DNA from: Gemmiger formicilis
GTDB lineage: Bacteria; Bacillota; Clostridia; Oscillospirales; Ruminococcaceae
Direction: 5' to 3'
Length of the DNA stretch: 55,449 nt
Assembly: GCF_018784445.1 (NCBI RefSeq)
Contig: NZ_WQOH01000067.1
Location: forward strand, 1 to 55,449
In this document: positions 31,713-40,154 of the stretch, one piece after another
How the letters are laid out: every line of letters starts with the position of its first letter
How positions within the stretch are numbered: position 1 is the first letter of the stretch
Position numbers and translations under genes: made by a program
Notes under the pieces: model-generated
The model's database searches: none
The model's input: the letters and a program-made list of their open reading frames with translations, nothing else
Told to the model about the DNA's origin: nothing

Positions 31713-33437
31713 ATGGCAGAGACCAAAACACCCATCATATCCTTCAAAAATTTTTCGTTCCAGTACCGCGCCCAAAAGCAGCCCACCCTGCATGATATCA
31801 ACCTGGATATCTACCCGGGTGAGCGCGTCCTGATTGCCGGTCCTTCCGGCAGCGGCAAAAGCACACTGGCAGCCTGCATCAATGGCCTGAATCCATTCTC
31901 CAACCCCGGTGAGTGTACAGGCAGCCTGACAGTAGACGGCGTGGATGCGCCCAACAGCAGCATTTTTGAACTGGCGGATCATGTCGGCACCGTGCTGCAG
32001 GATCCGGACGGCCAGTTCATCGGCCTGACGGTGGCGGAAGATATCGCCTTTGCGCTGGAAAACAGCTGCACCCCGCAGAAAGAAATGCACGAGACGACCC
32101 GCCGCGTCGCTGAACTGGTGGGAATCGAAAACCACCTGGATTACGCCCCGCACGAGCTTTCGGGCGGGCAGAAGCAACGCGTCAGTCTGGCGGGTGTCAT
32201 GGTCGATGAGGTCAAAATCCTACTCTTTGACGAGCCGCTGGCAAACCTCGACCCGGCCACCGGCAAGCAGGCCATCGAACTGATCGACACAATCCAGCAA
32301 AAAACCGACGCGACGGTGCTCATCATCGAGCATCGCCTCGAGGATGTGCTCTGGCGCAGCGTGGACCGCATCGTACTGGTCAACGACGGCCGCATTTTGG
32401 CGGACCTGCGCCCCGACGAGCTGCTGTCCGGCGCACTGCTGGCCGAAAACGGCATCCGCGAGCCGCTCTACGTCACGGCTATGCGGTATGCGGGCGTTGC
32501 CATCACGCCTGAAAAGCACCCTGCTCACATTGATTCTGTCGTACTGGACGACGCCGACACCGCAAAATTGCAGGCCTGGTTCAAGGCCGAGCCGCTGCCT
32601 GCCCCCAAGCCCGCACCCCAGCCGCTGCTGGAAGTCAAAGGTCTGAGCTTCGGCTACAACAAGGGCCAGCACACCCTGACCAATGTAAGTTTCACGATTG
32701 GCAGGGGAGAGATGGTCAGCATCGTGGGTCGCAACGGCGCGGGCAAGTCGACCCTCTCCAAACTGATCTGCGGTTTTGAGACGCCGGACAGCGGTGAAAT
32801 TTTCTTTGACGGCAAGAACTTGAAAGAAGAAAACATCCGCCGCCGCGCCAGGCACATCGGCTACGTTATGCAGAACCCGAACCAGATGATTTCCAAAACG
32901 ATGATTTTCGATGAAGTCGCGCTGGGTCTGCAGGGCAGCGGCCTGAGCGAGGCTGACATCCGCGCCAAAGTCGAGGACACCCTCAAGATCTGCGGCCTGT
33001 ATCCCTTCCGCAACTGGCCGATTTCTGCATTGAGCTTCGGCCAGAAAAAGCGTGTGACCATCGCCAGCGTGCTGGTGCAGGGCCCCGAGCTTATCATCCT
33101 CGATGAGCCGACAGCCGGACAGGATTTCCGCCATTATACGGACATTATGGAGTTCCTGCGCGGGCTGAATGCCAAGGGTGTGACCGTCGTGATGATTACC
33201 CACGATATGCACCTGATGCTGGAATACACGCCCCGAGCGCTGGCCTTCTGTGACGGGCGGCTGATTGCGGATCGCAGCGCGGCGGCCATCCTCTGCGACC
33301 CAAAGCTCATCGAGCAGGCGGCACTGAAAGAAACCAGCCTGTACACGCTGGCCAACCGCTGTGGCATTGCGCCCGCGGAAGATTTTGTAGAACGCTTTAT
33401 CGCGGCTGACAGGGAGGTGCGAGCGCATGGCTGCTAA
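31713..33437 (+). CDS. ECF transporter ATPase, fused A-A' protein
   Basis: Two ABC ATPase domains are fused in 574 residues. The first has Walker A AGPSGSGKSTLAA, signature LSGGQKQRVSLAG and Walker B ILLFDEPLANLD. The second has Walker A VGRNGAGKSTLSK, signature LSFGQKKRVTIAS and Walker B LIILDEPTAGQD. In the second signature, SFGQ replaces SGGQ. The protein powers the ECF transporter together with EcfT. The ATG at 31713 follows GCGAGGTG and matches the start of the first domain; upstream codons overlap the hairpin. It overlaps ecfT by 11 bases. Confidence 0.95.
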   Translation: MAETKTPIISFKNFSFQYRAQKQPTLHDINLDIYPGERVLIAGPSGSGKSTLAACINGLNPFSNPGECTGSLTVDGVDAPNSSIFELADHVGTVLQDPDGQFIGLTVAEDIAFALENSCTPQKEMHETTRRVAELVGIENHLDYAPHELSGGQKQRVSLAGVMVDEVKILLFDEPLANLDPATGKQAIELIDTIQQKTDATVLIIEHRLEDVLWRSVDRIVLVNDGRILADLRPDELLSGALLAENGIREPLYVTAMRYAGVAITPEKHPAHIDSVVLDDADTAKLQAWFKAEPLPAPKPAPQPLLEVKGLSFGYNKGQHTLTNVSFTIGRGEMVSIVGRNGAGKSTLSKLICGFETPDSGEIFFDGKNLKEENIRRRARHIGYVMQNPNQMISKTMIFDEVALGLQGSGLSEADIRAKVEDTLKICGLYPFRNWPISALSFGQKKRVTIASVLVQGPELIILDEPTAGQDFRHYTDIMEFLRGLNAKGVTVVMITHDMHLMLEYTPRALAFCDGRLIADRSAAAILCDPKLIEQAALKETSLYTLANRCGIAPAEDFVERFIAADREVRAHGC

Positions 33438-34257
33438 TACCGTTTTGAACTACCTGCCGCGTAAAAGCGTGGTGCATGAGCTGACTGGAACAACCAAGCT
33501 GGCGTTCTTTCTGCTGTTCACCTTCGCTGGCATGATCACCTACAATACCTGGGTGCTGTTGGGGCTGATGGTCGTCAGCTTTGCGGCGTTCAAACTCAGC
33601 CACATCAAGCTGAGGGAAGTCCGGTTCATGCTGGTCTTTATGCTGGTGTTCCTGGCGCTGAACGATTTGTTCATCTTTTTGTTTGACCCCAACCAGGGCA
33701 CGACGCTCTATGGCACCCGCACGGTGCTGTGCCATCTGTTCTGGCGGTATGATCTGACCGCTGAGCAACTGTTTTATATGTTCAACATTTCGCTGAAATA
33801 TTTTGTGGCGCTGCCGGTGGCCATCCTCTTTATTTCGGCCACGAACCCCAGCGAGTTTGCCGCCAGCCTCAACAGCATCGGCATTTCCTACAAGGTCGGC
33901 TACTCGGTGGCGATTGCCCTGCGGTACATCCCGGATATCCAGCGTGACTACCATAGCATCAGCCAGGCGCAGCAGGCTCGCGGCGTTGAACTGGGGCGCA
34001 GCGAGCCGTTTTTCAAGCGACTGAAAAACTCGGTCAACATCCTGCTGCCGCTGATTTTGACGAGCTTGAACCGTATTGACACGATTTCCAACGCCATGGA
34101 GCTGCGCGGCTTTGGAAAAAGTGACAAACGCACCTGGTACACCCGCCGCCCCTTCGCCCTCCGTGATTTTATCGCGCTGGGTATCGGCGTCGCGCTGTTG
34201 GCGGTCAGCCTGACCGTGACGATCAAATTTGGTCGGTTTTATAATCCGTTTGTGTAA
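33427..34257 (+). CDS. ECF transporter transmembrane (T) component
   Basis: EcfT joins the S component to the ATPases. The 276-residue protein has helices at about residues 25-60, 70-90, 120-145 and 245-265, and the long cytoplasmic coupling helices carry AQQARGVELGRSE and NAMELRGFGKSDKRTWY. These hold the two conserved Ala/Leu-Arg-Gly motifs that contact the ATPases. The gene starts inside the ATPase gene (11-base overlap) and is followed by a terminator. The three genes make up a full dedicated ECF importer. Confidence 0.95.
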   Translation: MAANTVLNYLPRKSVVHELTGTTKLAFFLLFTFAGMITYNTWVLLGLMVVSFAAFKLSHIKLREVRFMLVFMLVFLALNDLFIFLFDPNQGTTLYGTRTVLCHLFWRYDLTAEQLFYMFNISLKYFVALPVAILFISATNPSEFAASLNSIGISYKVGYSVAIALRYIPDIQRDYHSISQAQQARGVELGRSEPFFKRLKNSVNILLPLILTSLNRIDTISNAMELRGFGKSDKRTWYTRRPFALRDFIALGIGVALLAVSLTVTIKFGRFYNPFV

Positions 34258-34275
34258 AAGAGCATAGAAATGTAA

Positions 34276-34319
34276 AAAGCGCCCCTGCGGATAACAACTC
34301 CGCTGGGACGCATTTTTTA
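34276..34319 (+). terminator. Terminator of the ECF operon
   Basis: GCGCCCCTGCGG and CCGCTGGGACGC pair with small mismatches, followed by ATTTTTT. Confidence 0.75.
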
Positions 34320-34650
34320 TGCCTTATAGAGCTGTAGGGGCCGGGCATGCCCGGCCCGCAAGCACCCCTTGAACACCCGTTTACGGTATACACCGTAGGG
34401 GCGCATTCTATATGCGCCCGTGGCCACGCACGGTCACGCAAAACACAGGATGGAAGAACATTAAAACAGCTGGAAAAGGCAGATAGTTAAAGTTGTTTCT
34501 GCGTAGGGGAGGGATTCATCCCTCTCGTGAACCTTGCAGGTGCCGCATGCGCCCCGGGAGACATAAATGCCTCCCCCTACAAAGTTCCCAACAGGCATCA
34601 GTCGGCCAGAAGCTGGCGGGCCGGGCATGCCCGGCCCCTACAACCCGGTC
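34320..34650. repeat. Cluster of five GTAGGGGC-type palindromic repeats
   Basis: This gene-free gap holds at least five members of the family. They are 34334-34357 (GTAGGGGCCGGGCATGCCCG then GCCC), 34395-34419 (core GCGCATTCTATATGCGC), 34503-34524 (core GAGGGATTCATCCCTC), 34556-34580 (reverse, core GGGAGACATAAATGCCTCCC) and 34618-34641 (reverse, core CGGGCATGCCCG). Each has GTAGGG or its reverse at one end, and each core is a different palindrome. Nothing else is seen here; an AT-richer stretch at 34440-34500 shows no ORF or RNA. Confidence 0.75.
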
Positions 34651-34702
34651 AAAAACACAGCCGCCCGCTCAGGCATCATCATACCTGGGCGGGCGGCTGT
34701 GT
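34651..34702. terminator. Bidirectional terminator of htpG
   Basis: AACACAGCCGCCCGCTCAGG and CCTGGGCGGGCGGCTGTGTT form a very strong stem with one mismatch. On the minus strand a T-run (GTGTTTTTG) follows, ending htpG. Confidence 0.88.
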
Positions 34703-34717
34703 TATTGTATCAAAAGC

Positions 34718-36622
34718 TTACTGCATCAATCCGCAGACCAGCTGTGCATACGCCACAGGGTCTTCAATGGGCAGGCCTGCAATCAGCAGGGCCTGGTCAT
34801 ACAGCAGTTCGGCGTACTTCGCAACCTTGTCGGTATCACCGGCAGCATGGGCGGCTTTCAGCGCGGCAAAGACAGTGTGGTTCGGGTTCAGCTCCAACAC
34901 CTTCGTGCTCTCGACGCCCTCGGCGTTGGGCATACGGCGCAGAACCTTCTCCATCTCCATCGAGATACCGCCCTCGGCGGAACTAAGCGTGACCGGGTGC
35001 TCCTGCAGGGTGGGGTTGACCTTGACTTCCTTGATTTTTCCGTTCAGGTCCTTCTTGATTTCCTCAAACAGGTCCTTGTTCTCGGTCTCGGCAGCCTCGG
35101 CGGCCTTCTTCTCGTCCTCGGTCTCCAGGCCCAGGTCACCGGTATTGATGTTCTGGAATTCCTTCTCCTTGTAGTCGTGCATGACTTGCAGGCAGAACTC
35201 GTCCACATCCTCGGTGCAGAGCAGCAGGTCATAGCCCTTGCTCAGCACCAGCTGGGCATTGGGCAGCTTGCCCAGGCGGTCGGTATCATCACCGGCAGCA
35301 AAGTAGATGCACTTCTGGCCCTCGGACATTTTTTCAATGTACTCATCTAGCGTGACGAGCTTCTGCTCCTTGGCGGAGTAGAACATCAGCAAATCACCCA
35401 GCAGGTCCTTGTGCATACCGTAGTCCCCGTAGACGCCAAACTTGACCTGACGGCCGAAGTTCTTCCAGAACGTCTCGTACTTCTCGCGGTCGTTGACCAG
35501 CATAGCGTGCAGTTCGTTTTTGATCTTCTTTTCCAGAGAACTGCGCATCAGCTTGAGCTGGTTGTCCTTCTGCAGCGTCTCACGGCTGATGTTCAGGCTC
35601 AAGTCCTCGCTGTCCACAACGCCCTTGACAAAGCTGAAATAGTCGGGCAGCAGGTCGCCGCACTTCTCCATGATCATGACGCCGGAAGCGTAGAGTGCCA
35701 AGCCCTTCTCATACTCCTTGGTGTAATAGTCATACGGGGTGGAGCCGGGGATGAACAGCAGCGCCGTGTAGGTTGCCGTGCCCTCGGTGCGGCTGGTAAT
35801 GACCCGCAGCGGGTCGGTGTAGTCCATGAACTTGTTCTTGTAGAACTCGTTGTAGTCCTCGTCTTTGACTTCACTCTTCGGGCGCTTCCAGATGGGCACC
35901 ATGCTGTTCAGCGTTTCCAGCTCGGTGTAGGTCTCGTACTCGGGCTTGTAATCGTCGCCCGCATCCTCCGGCTTCGGCTTCTGGCGGGATTTCTCACGGT
36001 ACATCGTGATGGGGAAGCGGATGTAATCGCTGTACTTCTTGACGAGGTTGGTGATTTCGTAGTCTTCCAGATACTCGCTGTAATGGTCAGTGTCGGTGTC
36101 ATCCTTCATGACCAAAATGATTTCAGTGCCGACATCGTCCTTGTCGGTCTCGGTCAGGGTATAGCCCTCAACGCCGGTGGATTCCCACTTCCAGGCGGTA
36201 TCCTCGCCCTGGGCGCGGGAAATGACGGTCACTTTTTTGGCAACCATAAAGGCAGAGTAGAAGCCGACGCCGAACTGACCGATGATGTCGATATTGTCGC
36301 TCTGGTTCTCGGTCTTGAAGTCGAAGGAACCGGACTTGGCGATGGTGCCCAGGTTCTTTTCCAGTTCGTCCTTCGTCATGCCGATGCCGTTGTCGCTGAT
36401 GGTCAGCGTGCGGCTCTCCTTATCGGGCTGAATGTGGATCTTCAAGTCCTCCTTCGTGATGCCGACAGACGTGTCGGTCAGGCTCTTGAAGTAGCGCTTG
36501 TCGCAAGCGTCCGAAGCGTTGGAAATCAGCTCGCGCAGGAAGATCTCGCGGTTTGTATAGATAGAATTGATCATCAGGTCGAGCAGCTTTTTGCTTTCGG
36601 CCTTGAACTGACGCATTGCCAT
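34718..36622 (-). CDS. htpG: Molecular chaperone HtpG (Hsp90)
   Basis: HtpG is the bacterial Hsp90, an ATP-dependent homodimeric chaperone. The 634-residue protein has the GHKL ATPase domain with ELISNASDACDKRYF, ISDNGIGMTKDEL and GQFGVGFYSAFMV, followed by the middle domain (SEDLSLNISRETLQ, the catalytic Arg loop) and the dimerisation domain. I start it at the ATG at 36622 (MAMRQFKAESKKLL) with GTGAGG upstream. The promoter region carries two CIRCE-like operators, so HrcA control is expected. That differs from B. subtilis, where htpG is not a CIRCE gene. Confidence 0.97.
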   Translation of the reverse strand: MAMRQFKAESKKLLDLMINSIYTNREIFLRELISNASDACDKRYFKSLTDTSVGITKEDLKIHIQPDKESRTLTISDNGIGMTKDELEKNLGTIAKSGSFDFKTENQSDNIDIIGQFGVGFYSAFMVAKKVTVISRAQGEDTAWKWESTGVEGYTLTETDKDDVGTEIILVMKDDTDTDHYSEYLEDYEITNLVKKYSDYIRFPITMYREKSRQKPKPEDAGDDYKPEYETYTELETLNSMVPIWKRPKSEVKDEDYNEFYKNKFMDYTDPLRVITSRTEGTATYTALLFIPGSTPYDYYTKEYEKGLALYASGVMIMEKCGDLLPDYFSFVKGVVDSEDLSLNISRETLQKDNQLKLMRSSLEKKIKNELHAMLVNDREKYETFWKNFGRQVKFGVYGDYGMHKDLLGDLLMFYSAKEQKLVTLDEYIEKMSEGQKCIYFAAGDDTDRLGKLPNAQLVLSKGYDLLLCTEDVDEFCLQVMHDYKEKEFQNINTGDLGLETEDEKKAAEAAETENKDLFEEIKKDLNGKIKEVKVNPTLQEHPVTLSSAEGGISMEMEKVLRRMPNAEGVESTKVLELNPNHTVFAALKAAHAAGDTDKVAKYAELLYDQALLIAGLPIEDPVAYAQLVCGLMQ

Positions 36623-36651
36623 AGTAGAAAACCTCACTTATACAAATGAAA

Positions 36652-36678
36652 TTAGCACTCGTTTATTTCAACTGCTAA
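36652..36678 (-). promoter_or_regulatory. CIRCE-like HrcA operator 1 of htpG
   Basis: On the plus strand TTAGCACTC, 9 bases, AACTGCTAA. This matches CIRCE (TTAGCACTC-N9-GAGTGCTAA) with two mismatches in one half. It lies just downstream of the -10 element. Confidence 0.75.
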
Positions 36679-36682
36679 AGCT

Positions 36683-36711
36683 AGTTTAGCACTCTTTTTT
36701 ATAAAGTGCAA
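36683..36711 (-). promoter_or_regulatory. Sigma-A promoter of htpG
   Basis: TTGCAC (36706-36711, minus) and TAAACT (36683-36688), spacer 17 bases. Both elements lie within operator 2. Confidence 0.75.
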
Positions 36712-36712
36712 C
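36686..36712 (-). promoter_or_regulatory. CIRCE-like HrcA operator 2 of htpG
   Basis: TTAGCACTC, 9 bases, AAGTGCAAC: a perfect half and a half with three mismatches. It covers the core promoter; its position 34 bases from operator 1 suggests both act together. Confidence 0.6.
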
Positions 36713-36850
36713 CCTTGTACCGTATTTTAACAAAAAATTTAAAATCAGGGGTTTTCAAACAGAGAGATTTGCGGTATGCTAGAAATATATACGCAGCTTA
36801 AACGCCCCTTAAGAGGAGCCTTTAGAAATTTCCAGAAAGGACACCCACAC

Positions 36851-37303
36851 ATGAGCATCTACGGCGACCGCGCGTATGCGGCGTTTTTCAAGGGTTACAA
36901 CTGCTGCCAATCGGTGGCGGTGGCCTTTGCAGAGGAAATGGGCATGACCGAAAAGCAGGCCCTGCAAATTTCCGCAGGTTTCGGCGGAGGGTTTGGACGT
37001 ATGCGGGAGGTCTGCGGTGCGTTCTCCGGCATTACACTGGTGCTGGGGGCACTCTACGGCAGCGACGACCCGGCGAAAAAGACCGCGCTCTACACCGACG
37101 TACAAGCTCTGGCCGCCGAGTACAAGGCCCGCAACGGCAGGGGAAGCATGATCTGCAAAGAACTTCTGGGCCTGAAAGAACCCGAGGGCAGCCCCATCGC
37201 CAGCCCCCGCACCCCCGAATACTACAAAAAGCGCCCCTGCCCGGAACTCTGCCGCCTTGCTGCTGATATCATGGCGGAGTACATCGCGGCGCACCCTAAA
37301 TAA
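36851..37303 (+). CDS. C_GCAxxG_C_C family putative redox protein
   Basis: The 150-residue protein shows the spaced cysteines of the C_GCAxxG_C_C family (PF09719): GYNCCQSVAVAFAEEMG near residue 17, MREVCGAFSGITLVLGALYG near 58, MICKELLG near 102, and RPCPELC near 131. The family is thought to be redox-active or metal-binding, but the reaction is unknown. The ATG at 36851 follows AAAGGA; a longer frame upstream has no ribosome binding site. It stands alone and is divergent from htpG. Confidence 0.88.
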   Translation: MSIYGDRAYAAFFKGYNCCQSVAVAFAEEMGMTEKQALQISAGFGGGFGRMREVCGAFSGITLVLGALYGSDDPAKKTALYTDVQALAAEYKARNGRGSMICKELLGLKEPEGSPIASPRTPEYYKKRPCPELCRLAADIMAEYIAAHPK

Positions 37304-37311
37304 AGAACCCG

Positions 37312-37480
37312 GTAGGGGCCGGGCCTAGCCGGCCCTCGGATTTGCCTGAACGGCCGTCTGCCATTGTGTTAAGGGTGGGGCATACCCCGCCCCTGCAACC
37401 GTGTTCCGTTCGTAGTGCGGCCAGCCCTCTGACCGCTGCCATGCCGCAACGTCCGGGGAAGGGATAAATCCCGCCCCTGC
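37312..37480. repeat. Three GTAGGGGC-type palindromic repeats
   Basis: Copies at 37312-37335 (GTAGGGGCCGGGCCTAGCCG then GCCC), 37373-37395 (reverse, GGGTGGGGCATACCCCGCCC then CTG) and 37456-37480 (reverse, core GGGATAAATCCC then GCCCCTGC) fill the 205-base gap before the esterase gene. Confidence 0.65.
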
Positions 37481-37508
37481 ATATAAAATCAGAATCGAGG
37501 AAATATCC

Positions 37509-38318
37509 ATGCAATTCTACAACCATACCCTCCCCAGCGGCGCAGCCCTCGTTGGCTACCTGAGGGACGAGACTGCCGAAATGCCCGCCTTCAACATCCG
37601 CCCGGCTATACTAATTCTGCCGGGCGGCGGCTACGCCTGGTGCAGCTCGCGCGAGGCTGACCCCGTCGCCATGCAGTTTTTGCAGGCAGGCTATAACGTC
37701 TTTATCCTGACCTACACCTGCCGTAAGGACGATACCCAGCCGCCGCTGCGCTGGCAGCCGCTGATCGACGCAGCGGGGGCAATTTTGCACATCCGCCGCA
37801 ACGCGGCAAAGTTCCGTGTTGACCCCTTCAAGGTTGCCGTCTGCGGCTTCTCGGCGGGCGGGCATCTGGCGGCATCCACGGCCATCCTGTGGGATGCCGA
37901 GCCAGTGCAGAAAGCCCTCGGCATCCACGCCGAGGAAGCCCGCCCCGATGCTGTTGTGCTGGGCTACCCAGTTATCACGTCGGGCATCATGACCCACGGC
38001 GGCTCCATCAAGAATCTCTGCGGCGACGACGCTGAACTGAAAGCCACCATGAGCCTGGAAAATCAAATCCGCGGCGACCTGCCGCCCTTCTTTATTTGGC
38101 ACACGGTGGAGGATGGCTCGGTCCCTGTGCAGAACTCACTGCTGCTGGCGTCGGCCCTGACCGAGCATAAGGTGCCGTTTGAGCTGCATCTCTTCAACCA
38201 CGATGGCCACGGCACCAGCACCTGCACGCGGGAGGTCAACACCCCCAACGCCCACAACCGCGCCTGGGTGGATCTGTGTACGGACTGGCTGGCCGACCTC
38301 TTCAACTATCACCTGTAA
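37509..38318 (+). CDS. Alpha/beta hydrolase, acetylesterase-like
   Basis: The 269-residue protein has the alpha/beta-hydrolase order: LILPGGGYAWCSSRE (oxyanion-hole Gly cluster), the nucleophile elbow VCGFSAGGHLAAS with Ser near residue 116, an Asp after FIWHTVEDGSVP, and the catalytic His in FNHDGHGTS. It resembles the BD-FAE / xylan acetylesterase group that deacetylates polysaccharides. There is no signal peptide, so it would act on oligosaccharides in the cytoplasm. The D-lactate dehydrogenase gene follows after 15 bases. The true substrate is unknown. Confidence 0.85.
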   Translation: MQFYNHTLPSGAALVGYLRDETAEMPAFNIRPAILILPGGGYAWCSSREADPVAMQFLQAGYNVFILTYTCRKDDTQPPLRWQPLIDAAGAILHIRRNAAKFRVDPFKVAVCGFSAGGHLAASTAILWDAEPVQKALGIHAEEARPDAVVLGYPVITSGIMTHGGSIKNLCGDDAELKATMSLENQIRGDLPPFFIWHTVEDGSVPVQNSLLLASALTEHKVPFELHLFNHDGHGTSTCTREVNTPNAHNRAWVDLCTDWLADLFNYHL

Positions 38319-38333
38319 GGAAGATGACAAAAC

Positions 38334-39320
38334 ATGAAGATCATGTTTTACACATTGCGCCCCTTTGACGAGCAGCAGTATTGCGAGCCGTACAAACAAC
38401 AGTACGGCATCGACTATACCGGCACGCCCGGCGTGCCCACGCCGGAGAACCTGCACCTGGCCGAGGGCTGCGACGCCGTCAGCACGAACCCCTGCGAGAT
38501 TCGGCCCGAATACCTGGAAGCCTGGGCCGGGATGGGCGTAAAATACCTGCCCTGCCGCAGCATCGGGTATGACCATATCCCGCTGGATACCGCCAAAAAA
38601 TTGGGTATGCGCATCAGCCACAGCCACTACCCGCCGGAGGGTGTGGCAAACTATACCATTATGTTGATTTTGATGTGTACCCGCAAGATGAACCAAATCA
38701 TGCTGCGCGCCAACGTGCAGGACTACTCGCTGCCCGGCAAGATGGGCCGCGATATCTCGGACTGCACAGTGGGCGTCATTGGCACCGGCAAGATTGGCCA
38801 GACTGTCATTCGCAATTTGAGCGGTTTCGGCTGCAAGATGCTGGCCTACGACCTCTACCCGAACGACGCTGTAAAGAAATACGCAGACTATGTCACGCTG
38901 GACGAGCTGTATGCCCGCAGCGACGTCATCACGCTGCACACGAACGCTACGGCGGAAAACCACCACCTCATCAACGCCGACGCCATCGCCAAGATGAAGG
39001 ACGGCGTGCTGTTGGTCAACACGGCACGCGGCACCCTCATCGACCCGGACGCGCTGGTGAACGGGCTGGAACGCGGCAAGATCGGCGGCGCGGGGCTGGA
39101 CGTCATCGAGGACGAGACCGGCATCTGCTACTACAACCGCATGGGCGAGGCCATCCCCAACCGCGAGCTGAACCTGCTGCGCAGCTACCCCAATGTTATC
39201 CTCAGCCCGCACACGGCGTTCTACACCGATGTGAACGTGGCAAACATGGTCAAATCGCCCTTTGAGGCGCTGGACGCCTACGCCCACGGTCGGCCCTACG
39301 CAGGCGAGGTGCAGCTGTGA
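38334..39320 (+). CDS. D-isomer-specific 2-hydroxyacid dehydrogenase, D-lactate dehydrogenase-like
   Basis: The 328-residue protein begins MKIMFYTLRPFDEQQYCEPY. It has the Rossmann motif VGVIGTGKIGQTVIRNL near residue 147, the substrate Arg in NTARGTLIDPDALV near 235, the Glu in DVIEDETG near 264, and the His of LSPHTAFYTD near 297. CRSIGYDHIPLDTAKKLG is the conserved substrate-binding loop. D-lactate dehydrogenase (VanH/LdhA) is the closest match; related 2-hydroxyacid enzymes remain possible. It overlaps the YkgJ gene by 4 bases. Confidence 0.9.
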   Translation: MKIMFYTLRPFDEQQYCEPYKQQYGIDYTGTPGVPTPENLHLAEGCDAVSTNPCEIRPEYLEAWAGMGVKYLPCRSIGYDHIPLDTAKKLGMRISHSHYPPEGVANYTIMLILMCTRKMNQIMLRANVQDYSLPGKMGRDISDCTVGVIGTGKIGQTVIRNLSGFGCKMLAYDLYPNDAVKKYADYVTLDELYARSDVITLHTNATAENHHLINADAIAKMKDGVLLVNTARGTLIDPDALVNGLERGKIGGAGLDVIEDETGICYYNRMGEAIPNRELNLLRSYPNVILSPHTAFYTDVNVANMVKSPFEALDAYAHGRPYAGEVQL

Positions 39321-40000
39321 CGGCTGTCAACGTGGAGCCGGGCCGCTGCGGTGAAAACTGGGATAGCTGCCCGCACCTGACAACAGGGGAGACGTTTGAT
39401 TTTGCCTGCGCAGGCTGCGGCGATTGTTGCCGCAAACGGCGGGATCTGGTGCTGTCCGGGTATGACCTCTACCGCATTGCGCGGCGACTGCGGCTGTCGC
39501 CCCGCATCGTGGCATCGGCCTTCTGCAAAAGCTATGTGGCCGATACGACCTGCCTGCCTGCGCTTCGGCTGACGCCCGACCCTAAGACCGGGGACTGCCG
39601 CTTTTTTGAAGGTAGCGCCTGCGCCATCCATGCCGCAAGGCCGCTGGCCTGTGCGCTCTACCCGCTGGGCCAGAGCATTGATACCGTGACAGCCAGGATG
39701 GAGTATTACGTCCAAACGCCGTTGTGCGGTGCGCGGGCAGGGAAACGAACCTTGCAGGACTACCTGAACGATGCCGCCATCCCGGATCGTGAGGGTATCG
39801 ACGCGCGCTGGGCCATCGTCTGCACGCAACTGTCCCAGAAATTGCAGGCCGCGGGTGGGCAGAACAATCCGCACTTCTCTGCCGCCGCCAAGCGCACGGA
39901 GCGCGCCCTCTACTACGACTATTCCCTTGGCGACGAGTTCTACCCGCAGTTTTACCAAAACATAGAAATTTTGATGCCGCTGCTGGATAGGATGCTGTAA
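39317..40000 (+). CDS. YkgJ family cysteine-cluster protein
   Basis: The 227-residue protein has the YkgJ/CxxCxxCC zinc- or iron-chelating pattern: FACAGCGDCCRKRRDLVLSG near residue 33, GDCRFFEG near 94, and CAIHAARPLACALYPLGQ near 103. The biochemical role of the family is unknown. The GTG start at 39317 overlaps the TGA of the dehydrogenase gene (GTGA), which suggests translational coupling. Bacteria often place such genes beside redox enzymes. Confidence 0.88.
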   Translation: MTAVNVEPGRCGENWDSCPHLTTGETFDFACAGCGDCCRKRRDLVLSGYDLYRIARRLRLSPRIVASAFCKSYVADTTCLPALRLTPDPKTGDCRFFEGSACAIHAARPLACALYPLGQSIDTVTARMEYYVQTPLCGARAGKRTLQDYLNDAAIPDREGIDARWAIVCTQLSQKLQAAGGQNNPHFSAAAKRTERALYYDYSLGDEFYPQFYQNIEILMPLLDRML

Positions 40001-40010
40001 ATCAAAATTA

Positions 40011-40096
40011 GTAGGAATCGGGCATACCCGGCCCTCAACTTTCCCATAAACGCCTGCGGGCCTCCCTGCTGCGGGCCGCATATGTGCGGCCCCTGC
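40011..40096. repeat. Two GTAGGGGC-type palindromic repeats
   Basis: Copies at 40011-40034 (GTAGGAATCGGGCATACCCG then GCCC) and 40073-40096 (reverse, GGGCCGCATATGTGCGGCCC then CTGC), in the gap before the convergent terminator. Confidence 0.6.
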
Positions 40097-40106
40097 CGAA
40101 CAATAA

Positions 40107-40145
40107 CAAAAGGCGCTGTGACCACACCGGCCACAGCGCCTTTTC
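40107..40145. terminator. Bidirectional terminator between convergent units
   Basis: AAAAGGCGCTGTG and CACAGCGCCTTTT enclose a 12-base loop. It serves the YkgJ gene on the plus strand and the J-domain gene on the minus strand. Confidence 0.88.
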
Positions 40146-40154
40146 TATCCAAAA

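Noticed and set aside
34320-34650. CRISPR array in the repeat-rich gap after the ECF operon
   Set aside because: Copies vary in core sequence, orientation and spacing, with no regular spacers and no cas genes.
35411-36649. 412-codon open frame antisense to htpG
   Set aside because: No motif, no ribosome binding site, and htpG is unmistakable on the other strand.
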